Of a DNA stretch of 27,794 bases, positions 19,360-27,794 are shown piece after piece. The notes beneath the pieces are model-generated. The model was not told the DNA's origin. It searched no databases and saw only the letters and a list, made by a program, of their open reading frames with translations. Source of the stretch: Chromera velia (lineage: Eukaryota; Sar; Chromeraceae); assembly GCA_018398765.1 (NCBI GenBank), contig JAHBMJ010001020.1, positions 1 through 27,794 on the forward strand. Reading direction: 5' to 3'. How positions within the stretch are numbered: the stretch's first letter is position 1; each line of letters begins with the position of its first letter. The position numbers were made by a program, and so were the translations under genes.

Positions 19360-19833
19360 TGTTAAGATCTACTTAGAGGAGTTGGCGCTGGTGAGTGCAG
19401 CTTGCAGAGGTTCAAGGGTCTTCAGGGCTTGATGTCGCTAGAGTGGTTCAGGTCGATCCTTAGTGACAGACTCGATCAGTGTCAGGAGTATGGAGCTTTC
19501 TTGTGATTCAGTGATCGATCTGATTTCATTGTAGTCTTCCAGAAAGTCTTTCGGAAGTCTTTTATATGATTTCAATCAAAGTATGACACGCCAACATCTG
19601 TATAATACAAGACGTTAACGTCCTGCATCTTCTTTCTTTGATTCTTAAAAAGGAGATAGCGAGGCTTGAACCTATGACCTCTTGCTTGTTAGTGTTGTAT
19701 GCTAACCATTAGGTCATGAAGGCGAGTGATACGCATAATTTTTAAATTCTCTTTTGCTCAGTGTTACTTTAAACTACAATCAATTCATTTAATTTCTATT
19801 TTCTTTCTAGCTGTGCTTAAGTAACGCATAGCA
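19360..19833 (-). repeat. 5' LTR (474 bp)
   Basis: Direct repeat of 10059-10537, about 97 percent alike by eye, with some dozen substitutions (nearly all transitions) and two small indels, including an 8-bp absence within the tRNA-like segment. In element orientation it begins TGCTATGCG at 19833 and ends CTTAACA at 19360. It carries a polymerase-III-box-bearing, tRNA-like stretch. Confidence 0.9.
19654..19723 (-). other. tRNA-like segment within the 5' LTR
   Basis: Copy of the tRNA-like stretch of the 3' LTR, with A-like box at 19716-19706 and B-like box at 19672-19662. It lacks 8 bp (one of two GCTAAC-type units in the anticodon-arm side), so its arm geometry is even less tRNA-like. Presence in both LTRs shows that it belongs to the element. 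Confidence 0.5.
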
Positions 19834-20108
19834 CAATCAATCAATCAATCAATCATACAATCAATCTATCAATCAATCAATCAATCAATGAAATTAAATC
19901 AATCAATCAATCAATTAACCAATTAATTAATTAGAAGCAAGTATTAATCAATTACTCAATCATTCAATCAATCAATCAATTAATCAAATTAAATCCATCA
20001 AATTGAATCAATTATTGATCAAATCAATCAATTAATTATACTAATTAATCAATCAGTCAATCAGTCAATCAATCATTCGATCAATCTATTTACTTATCAA
20101 TTTGAATT
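19834..20108. repeat. (AATC)n microsatellite, right half
   Basis: AATC units with AATT, ATAC and ATTC interruptions begin at the base after the 5' LTR. With 9950-10058 this marks the pre-insertion target as one long microsatellite. Confidence 0.85.
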
Positions 20109-20734
20109 AATTAATCAATGTGACACTGAATATCATAAATATGATAATAAAAAATGGATGTAACATGTTTGGGAAAACATGATAAAAACTAATAAAAACT
20201 GTGATAAGCTAGAGAAATGAAAAGCGCTAAAACCTAGTTTACAAGTCTAAAACTATTACTAAAACGTTAAAAAAACATATAAAAACTAAATCTAACTAAA
20301 ATTCGCTTAGAAAACTCTGAGTTTTTGATCAAAGTGTATTTAAACCTGATTTAAGCTCATCACTCAGAAGTCAACCTTGCACTCTGGACCTTTTCTAAGG
20401 GCAACATCAAAATTACTTTACTTCTGCTTAAGATCGTCACGGTCTGCAAAGAGTGACCCCGGGCCCCAGGACTCTGCATTTCCGTCTCACGTTCGTCTTT
20501 TTTTTGTTAAATGTGTTTCAATCCCTTTCTGCGATTCCCACAGCACCCATCCTTTTGTCAAGTCCGTTTCTCACTGGCAGTCAGAATCGTCTCAATGTTG
20601 TCCAAATCATCCTGTGTTTCTTTCAATTGTGCGCCCAATGCTTAACAATGCGGTCCCCTCCCGACTCTCCCGGAGAATTTGCGTTTCTCACGGGGTCTCT
20701 CAGCGTTACATTTCGTAAATTGGTCGGCTGATAG
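20109..20734. other. AT-rich sequence and 3' flank of the lipase gene
   Basis: 20109-20370 is AT-rich with repeated TAAAAAC and CTAAAAC motifs like those in other transposon debris here. From 20380 the composition returns to normal; this is probably the 3' untranslated region of the lipase gene, whose stop is at 20735-20737. A 113-codon plus-strand frame (20377-20718) is opposite this region and looks like chance. Confidence 0.5.
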
Positions 20735-21043
20735 TTAATTCTCTTTATTACTCCCTCCCGAAGCCTTCTTATTCTCTTTGTCTTTCCCGGCCAAACCATT
20801 TCTTTCTCTTACACCCTCCTCCGACGGCGGAGATCTCCCCTCTCCCCCTTTGCCCTGATGGTGGTGATGCTGCGGCGACGCTGCCAGAATTTGAGGTGGC
20901 TTTGCTAGGGAAGAGGGAACGGGCGAGAGTGATGTGGAGACAAGAATGGAGTCCAGTTTTCGCTGTAGGAGGACACGCAGACGCCGCAAGTGCACTTCCA
21001 CCTGCACCGACTCACACGTTGACATAGGATTCGACGGGCGCTC

Positions 21044-21075
<32 letters not shown>

Positions 21076-21600
21076 AGAGAGAGATGGATGGATGGATGGA
21101 TGGATGGACGGACGGACGGACAACCGGACGGACCGAAGAATGCACAGACGGATAAATTGCACCAAGACCTCCGAGAAGGAGAAAAGCACCTCACACTCGA
21201 TCAGCCTTGTTTGATTTCTGGACGAGCGTTTCCATGCCCACAAACTTCCCTTTTCTTATCTCGTCAGCACAAAGATGGGCACTCAGCAACCTTCCGGTCC
21301 TTGTACCCCCTGGCTTCGCTCGGCCGCACGGCCAGATCCATTTTCTACATATCTATCAGGTGATTCGGTTCCAAATGTTAGCATTCGGCTTTCTCATGCT
21401 CGTGTCATTTCAGTCACTTAACGTGAGCGCGTCAAATGAGGAATAAGCGTGGAAGACCCGACCGACCGACTGACATACCTTAACCATGTGTTTGATTCTC
21501 TCCAGGAACGGCCAAGTGCGCACCTGCCCTTGGAAAATGAAGAACTGCATGTCCTCCTCTGTTGGGTGGTTGATCACTCTGAAAAACAAAGCAGACAGAC

Positions 21601-21631
<31 letters not shown>

Positions 21632-24600
21632 GAGATGGCATATATCCTTTCTCTTCTTTAGATAGAGAAACAGTTCAGCTCATATCAGGGGGCACAGAGG
21701 AAGAGAGACATAGAACAATCGAGCGGGGTGCATGGACACGGAGAGACAGATCGGCAAGTACGAATATCCACGGACGGAGAGAGAGCTCGGAGATGCACGT
21801 TGGAACAGTCATCAACGTATTTGCTTCCAACACTCTTTGACTCCTCCTTCATAAAAGAGGGAGAGTCTCTCTGTCTAACGGACACAGGCACAAACGGGAA
21901 GAAAGGGGGGTGACAGAAAAAGAAAAACAACAGAAGATAAACAGGCAGACAGCCATACTTGACCTACCGATACCAATCCATCATGCACGCGCGGGGTGTG
22001 ACTGTCACGTGACCCTCAAATTCCTGCAAGGAGATCTTGCGCACATTCACAGCCTCATTCGCGTACACATGCACGCAATTGGCTACCAGAGACATAACAA
22101 TTAAAGCAGACAGTCAGGCACAAAAACCAAACAGACTTAGAGAGGAGCCGGTAGGCGCATATACGCACAAGACAGACTCGCAGACATACCTGCACAAGCC
22201 AGAAGGAGGAGATCTCCTGCCCGAAGATTTTCGGGACCATTCCGAACTTCGCAAGCATCGCATACCTGTGGCAGGCAGAAGGAAAACGATCGACATGAAG
22301 GAAACCGCTGTCTCGCTGTATGTGCGTGACGCAGCTCACCAGAGCGGAGACGAAAATGGAACCAATACGGGAGGAATTGAGGGGAAGGCCTGTGGGAGGA
22401 GCGACAATGTGAGGTGCGCTTGCAGCATGATAAAGAGTAGATGTTCATTCACAAATCCGATTGGACCTGCATTTCTCACGTTTCTTTCATGCCTGTGACG
22501 TTTTCTTCATAGACTTCACATCAGCTTGGTACTTCGAAGAGCAAGCAAGCAAGCAGGAGACAAACAAACCGATTCTTGATGTCCATGGTCAACCAGTTCT
22601 CCACAGCTCGGGAGATTCTCCCCTCAGCTCCGTGAGTCGGGACAAATGGGGCGTGGTGGGGGTTCACCTGAATGAATGCATGAATGAATGAATGAATGAA
22701 TGAATGAATGCATGAATGAATGAATGAATGAATGAATGAAAGATTTGGAGAAGAATGCAGTGAATAAATCAGAAATGAGCGATGACTAAATGGGAGAGTG
22801 AGTGAAGAAGTGAGAGAAGAACGCCAAGAAGCGGCGACACACTGCATTGCTCTTCTCCCTCTCTTACTCTGTTCTTGTCTTCTTCTTCTGTAACCCGGAA
22901 AGACAGGTAGCCAGACACTTGTGCTTCCAAAGATACAGACGGGCCAGTTCGTCATCGTCCTAGATCTAGTGAAATTACGTCAGGAAACATTCAAACACGA
23001 AGCAGAAATTCTGTGGACTCTTTACTCTGCAGAGAAAAAAAACCCAACAAGTCGAAACGAGACCTACGCGGACAAAACCCAACAAGCAGACGTTCTCAGA
23101 GAGACCACAATGAATGCAGCACGGGATGGCTAAAGAACGAAAAAAAACAAGCACGCAAGAAAGAGAGAAAGAAAGAAAGAAAGAAAGAAAGAAAAAATAA
23201 AAAGAAAGAATGAAAACACGCAAGCAAGCAAGCAAGAACCAAAGCTTCCGACAGAAATCCCGTACAAAAGAGAGGGAAAATGAAACCTTCCCACTCAAAC
23301 TTCCCCTACCTGAGAGACGATGAACTGTTTGACATTGAACAATGCCTGCAGTTCAGCCACCGGAATATCCTTCTTGATGGACCCGTCCATCCAGAAAGTT
23401 CCTGCAAAAACGAATGCATCGATCGATCAATCATTGAGTCATGCCACGCAACAACAGAGTGAGGGATGACGAAACAAGGAAGGGGGAGACACTTCCCGTA
23501 CAAACGAAATTCCAGCACGGGACATCGTTGACCAGAAAGAAGATTTGAATCCTCGACTCTCAAATTCAGAGAGGGCATCGGCAAATCAAAAGAGAAAGAG
23601 AAAGCGAAAGACGGACAGACAGCGCAAGAAAGGGGATCATTCATCACGCCACCCCTCAGCGTTTCCTCCCCCCGTTCGAACACGTACGTACCTGTGGGAA
23701 AGTACCCGACGGCGTTTCCGTGGATGTCTTTGGCGTACAACTCTACTGGTCTCATGAGGCCAGGGAGAGCGCAAGAGGCTGCGACTGAGGACCTGCAGAT
23801 GCATGAAGAAGGAAAAAGAACAAGGTCAGACAGAGGCCCCACAAGACGGGAATCACGCGCTTGACATAAATAGCAAAATGGACAGCTACGATTGCGAGGG
23901 GAATCAGGGGACAAATCGGAGAGCAATTTCTCTTCATGCAGAATGCCACTCTGGCAGCGCGCGTCAGAACAGAACAAAACGGAAGGGAAAAGAACATGCA
24001 GAAAGGAAAGGTTCCACATGCACAGACAAAGGACCCCATGCATACACCGCCGGCATTAATTGAACGGACGGACGGACCAGATCAGAACATCGGGTGCTGT
24101 CACATGATTCAAGACGAGAGGTTCCCCTCTCCTGCTGGCGGGAGAGACGACGATCGACACAATCCGACCTGCAAGGAGCAGGAAAAGAAGGTCAGGAAAC
24201 AGAGAGAATACAGTTCGTTCCGAGAGAGAACACGGAACCTTCTGCGTGCATCGGCGTGCATCGTTTTCCCATGAATGCCTTCCTTTCATTCTCCTTGCAG
24301 TACAAGAAAGAAAGGCAAAGAATCAAAGGATCGAGACAGACACTAGGATGGATGACCAAGAGCAAAGAGAACGAACGACCTGTTTTGGCAAAGGCCTCCG
24401 CAAAAGTGTAGTCTTTGAAGTAGGCCTTGCAGGTTTCCTGGAAGACGGCACTGTCGATCAGCCTTCCTGCAATCAGCAAAGGGCCCAAATTGACATCCGG
24501 ACACATGCACTTGCGCATGAAAAGGACAGGTAGGTACGCAAGTTGCGAAGCAGAAAGAAGGAGACTTCGATGGGCGGGCGCGAACGGAAGAAAGGAAGGC

Positions 24601-27600
24601 AGAACAGAAGACCGGTGAGACGGATATACACTTCTATGAAACAGAAAAGCGAAGCAGGGCAAAGGCCGGAGTTGACCAGAGAAAGAAAAAAAAAAGAAGA
24701 CTCAAAAGAAGGGACATGAGTTCGGAGAATGAAGTCTGGTCGTTTTCTTTTTCTTCGAGACTTTTTTTGACACCGATTTCTCTCTCACACAGGTTGGTTC
24801 TACTCTCGCCCCCCACCTGTGTCCATGAAATTGCGGATCTGGGTCGTCAGGGGGGGGAACCATCTTTTTCCGAGACGCATTGAAATATCAGGCACAGCAG
24901 TCTGCAGAAACTCACAGGAAAAGACGCTGAAATAAATGGCCAGGACGGATAGCATCTACTGAAAAAGCGCACATCCACGTGCAGACACACAAACACAAGA
25001 CACTCTTCCGTTTAAAAAGAGGCAGAAGAACGAACGCGTACGCCCACCGACAGAAAGGCAGGCAGACAAAAAGGCACAGAGACAGGCGGACGGACACGAC
25101 ACACCTCCTTGAGGAACATTGCGTCGTCCTGCCACGCAAGCATTCCCGCCACAATCGACCCCCCTGAGCAGCCGCTGATCACTCGAGGCATCACCCCTGC
25201 CTCCATTAGCGTCTGCAGAGAAGACGAGACACATGCAAAGCAAATTCTTTGTGGTTCTCTATCTGGACCAGGTTTCTCACCAGAGCTTTTCGCAAGAAAG
25301 GCACCTACTTCGCCAATGTGACAAGCCTCGGTTTTCTTCGTCAGCTTGCACGGTGAGTCAAAGAAGAACGCGCGGCAAGAGACAAAAGGGGGGAGAAGGC
25401 GTTGTAGCAGACAAACATGTGGCGATTACGCATGAGTCAGGGTTTCCTACTGTCATGAAACATACGCGTTAAGACACACCTTGACCACCCCTAAATGATA
25501 CATCGCCAACGCCCCCCCTCCTGAAAGGCAGAGTGCAGTCCTTCCCATGGCGACTCGGAGACCTGCAAGCCATCTGATCCTCTCTGTCAGTTCGTCGAGT
25601 GTGTTGGGCAGAGCTGCCATCAGAGACGCGTCATCGTCCTCGGGAGATGGGGCTCCTTCCTCTTCCTGTATCGTCTCTTTTTCTTCGCCCGACTCGCCCG
25701 TCTTGCCGTCTTCCGACGTCCCTCGGTGCGTCTGCTTTGGGGTTTTCGAGCCTTTGTTGGCTTTCACCTTTTCCTTTTCTCCACCCTCTCCCTTGTCATC
25801 GCGGCCGGTGCCGGAGTCCATTAGACTGTGAGGAAGGGCGGGGGGGATCTCCTCATCAGGAACGCTCGTCAGGGTAAGGGGGGGGTGGGGGGGAGAGGTC
25901 CGCCCTGCAACCCCCGGAACTGCGCTTTGGGACGGGAGCGGTAAGGCGGAGCAACCGCAGTGGTGACACAAGATGGGGTTTGTGTGGGCCCCGGCATGAG
26001 ATCCGACTGCTGAGGGCATGCCGGGGCCTGAGACGGATGCACGGCCTGTACCGTTGAGAGCGGGAGCAAGGAAAATCGCCAGCAGGGCATCAGTTTGCAC
26101 CTGCAGAAGGAGCAGAAAGGACAGCCAGACAGACAGTCGAAAGAGTGGTTCACAAGAAATCCGAAGATCGTGCATTCGGTTCCCAAAACCAGAGACGAAC
26201 ACGACGAAACTGCACTCAACGACCTGCAGACCTGGATCTTTCAATGCTCTCAAGTCCTTCCATCGATGTCAAAGCATGCACGCGCACGGGCACGCACACA
26301 CACACACACACACACACAAGAGAGAGAGAGAGAAAGAGAGAGAGAAACAAGCAGACAAGCAAAACGGCGGGGACATTTCATTGTTCACGAGACGGACCGC
26401 CTTCTCGTTGAGAAGAATGTCGTCGGAGGGACCCCTCTCGCCCCCCCCGCCTGACAGAGAGTCAAGGTCAACTCCCCGCCCCGCGGGCACGCTGAGCATC
26501 ATCGAGGTTCCTCCCAGGGGAAGGGCCCCGTGGACAGAGGATGCGTGGTGGGAGGGGGGCAAGGGAGAGTGGGGCTGCAATTGGGTCCACTCCCTCTCCC
26601 AGTGGGAGGCATCTGATGAGGCAATCACGCCCAAAACCTGCGCGCCTCCTTTCCCGTCTCCTCCTGCAGGCGCTACTGCAATGCTGATGGGAGTGGGGCC
26701 CCCTTTTGCGACGTCATTGGGAAGTACCTTCTGCGTCTCCAAGTTAATTGGAGTGGTTTGGTGGCTGGCATCCAGCTGGTGAAAGGGCGAACCTTCATTT
26801 GCAGCCGCAGCTCCTGACAGGGAAGGGGGCCTCTCTGTGTTCCCCTCTCCCCCTGCAACGCCCACTGCCGCCCGAAGGGCTGGAAGCAAGTCGGACGCAG
26901 GTGCAATGCTGTCCCGCTGGCCCAGCAAGGCACTCATCCCCCCTTCTAGTGCCTGTCCAGTACCCGGTGAGCCTCCGGGTACTGTAAGCTTCTGCTGCGC
27001 CCCTTGATGCTGACCCTGCTGACCCACAGAACTAGTCTGAGGTCCCTGCAGCTGCTGCTGGGGGCTGTTGGGGAGGGGCGTGGTGCATGCAGAGACTAGG
27101 GCCGCTACGACCTCGTCCATGTATTCGCTGATCACGAACCTGAAAAGATTCAAACACACAAATATTTGAATGATGAGAAAAAGACAAAGTGACTATTTTT
27201 GTGTATTTGCTGACGGTAAATATAACAAGAAATGAAATTTGTGTAACTCGGTGGTTTGTGCAGAAAATCCTACAGGTGGAAATCGGATGCCCACTGGTAG
27301 AAAGGCACGAGAGCCTTTCACTCATCCTCTTCATATGCACCCCTTACCGCAACCAGAATTACGCGAGTTCTTGCACGAACACTGTGACTGACCGACTCGC
27401 TAGACTTTCTGCAATTTCGATTCGAACACCTCACTGACTTTGTGCCAACTCTGGCATGTCCGAAGAGCTCTGAGTTTGAGAGATTGCAGAAATTGGAGTC
27501 GCAGGAGAGACGAAGGAGATGCCGCAGAGTGCCGAGGTCCCCTGCTGCCCTTGCCTCTCGGAGTCGCTTCATGTGCCCCACAACTGCCTCGTGTTGGTAA

Positions 27601-27794
27601 TCCTCGGACTCAGGATCCTTCCTGGAGAGGAGAGGAGACATGCAGTCAGTCGTTCAAGTGAGGGGATAGAAGGCAGGAAGGACAAAGAGCTTCAAGAAAA
27701 GTTCCAACCAGAGGACGCAAGTGGAGAGGAGAAGAAGGGAGACAGATTCTCTCAGACTTTTGAACAGCTCTTTTTCGTCCGCCTTCTTCCTCTT
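20735..27794 (-). CDS. patatin-like triacylglycerol lipase, SDP1/TGL3-4-5 family (5' end beyond window)
   Basis: Exons read 5' to 3': 27621-27439, 27139-26398, 26100-25480, 25212-25105, 24901-24817, 24466-24380, 24168-24078, 23792-23692, 23401-23310, 22667-22570, 22265-22190, 22023-21968, 21578-21471, 21217-21190, 21001-20735 (stop TAA). About 913 residues are visible. All junctions are GT-AG with agreeing phases; introns are 166-642 bp. Part of an earlier exon lies at ~27736-27794 but its donor cannot be fixed. Domains: N-terminal DUF3336-like part (HMKRLREARAAGDLGTLRHL ... FVISEYMDEVVAAL), a ~390-residue Gly/Pro/Gln/Ser-rich insert, then the patatin domain: oxyanion loop SGGGALAMYHLGVVK, nucleophile G-C-S-G-G, SSVAASCALPGLM, and dyad aspartate in WMDGS. 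The C-terminus carries a His-rich, charged tail. The family hydrolyses triacylglycerol at lipid droplets. The 21471/21217 junction is my least certain choice; an alternative uses 21479 and an acceptor before GGA near 21249. Confidence 0.88.
21043..21121. repeat. (CA)n-(GA)n-(GGAT/GGAC)n compound microsatellite
   Basis: CA units 21043-21060, GA units 21061-21083, then GGAT and GGAC units to 21121. It lies in the last intron of the lipase gene; in transcript sense it is pyrimidine-rich and sits upstream of the acceptor at 21002. Confidence 0.9.
21592..21631. repeat. (GACA)n microsatellite
   Basis: About ten CAGA/GACA units with one GATA interruption, in the lipase intron 21579-21967, just upstream (in transcript sense) of the acceptor at 21579. 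Confidence 0.9.
22670..22740. repeat. (GAAT)n microsatellite
   Basis: About seventeen AATG units with two GCATG interruptions. In transcript sense the CATT array runs right up to the intron acceptor CATTCATTCAG at 22668, so the microsatellite itself supplies the pyrimidine tract and most of the splice acceptor. Confidence 0.9.
23161..23213. repeat. (GAAA)n microsatellite
   Basis: AAAG units with A-rich interruptions in the longest lipase intron (22668-23309), followed by a short (GCAA)n run at 23219-23236. Confidence 0.85.
26294..26345. repeat. (CA)n-(GA)n microsatellite
   Basis: CA units 26294-26318 then GA units to 26345, in the lipase intron 26101-26397. In transcript sense this is a TC/TG tract in mid-intron. 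Confidence 0.9.

Larger units (their letters stand above)
10059..19833 (-). mobile_element. LTR retrotransposon, gag-bearing, no pol seen (TR-GAG-like)
   Basis: Two LTRs in direct orientation bound 9,775 bp. Read on the minus strand, the order is 5' LTR (19833-19360), putative primer binding site, long leader with a 79-bp tandem array, an unknown ORF (17421-17131), gag (17090-14317) with zinc knuckles, a protease-like scrap (14315-14031), about 3.5 kb of decayed sequence, polypurine tract, 3' LTR (10537-10059). LTR ends read TG(or TA)CTATGCG...CTTAACA, i.e. TG..CA. I could not find reverse transcriptase, RNase H or integrase motifs (no YxDD block, no long ORF) between gag and the 3' LTR, so it is either a non-autonomous gag-only element or has lost pol. 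The host array is CAAT-repetitive on both sides, so the target duplication length cannot be read. A hAT-like transposon is nested in gag. Confidence 0.85.

Noticed and set aside
20377-20731. Plus-strand frames of 92 and 113 codons
   Set aside because: They overlap each other in different frames, opposite the 3' flank of the lipase gene, without recognisable domains or splice context.
26018-26782. 254-codon plus-strand frame
   Set aside because: It lies antisense across two well-supported lipase exons and the intron between them, includes a CA/GA microsatellite translated as THTHTH and RERERE, and has no family likeness.

Overview
The window is nuclear DNA of a eukaryote. Genes are split by many short GT-AG introns, coding exons are GC-rich, introns carry microsatellites, and there is a large retrotransposon block. 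Exon style (acceptors almost always ...GCAG, donors rarely GTAAGT), lysine-alanine tails and low-complexity protein inserts would suit an alveolate alga such as a chromerid. That placement is an inference from style and is not proven by any marker gene here. No bacterial operon, rRNA or CRISPR array is present.

Layout, left to right. (1) 1-675: 3' end of a plus-strand gene with a Lys/Ala-rich tail, cut by the window edge at a poly-C run. (2) 676-1900: intergenic sequence without a supportable gene. (3) 1900-4250: an AT-rich block of old transposon debris. It holds a tRNA-derived SINE-like segment, a possible Copia-type 3' end with 21-bp repeats coding a VEPS-type heptad, and a 12-bp perfect hairpin. 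(4) 4659-9316, minus strand: a gene I could join into 17 exons with phases that agree throughout, coding a 1,076-residue coiled-coil protein with a Pro-rich middle and a basic tail; no family recognised. (5) 9317-10058: its upstream region, then an (AATC)n microsatellite. (6) 10059-19833: one LTR retrotransposon, read on the minus strand, inserted into that microsatellite. It has 474- and 479-bp LTRs, a polypurine tract, a gag gene with two zinc knuckles, and a 79-bp tandem array in its leader. I could not find a reverse transcriptase or integrase in it. A 1,093-bp hAT-like non-autonomous DNA transposon with an 8-bp target duplication sits inside gag. (7) 19834-20734: the other half of the microsatellite and AT-rich sequence. 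(8) 20735-27794, minus strand, 5' end beyond the window: a multi-exon patatin-like lipase of the SDP1/TGL3-4-5 family (triacylglycerol lipase), with Ser and Asp of the catalytic dyad visible.

The two large minus-strand genes have different intron sizes: 74-101 bp in the coiled-coil gene, 166-642 bp (microsatellite-filled) in the lipase gene. They share a donor-site bias away from GTAAGT/GTGAGT. The genes do not form an evident functional unit. The main biological interest is the nested mobile-element block: a gag-only LTR element carrying tRNA-like sequence in its LTRs, broken by a hAT-like insertion whose footprint can be read to the base.
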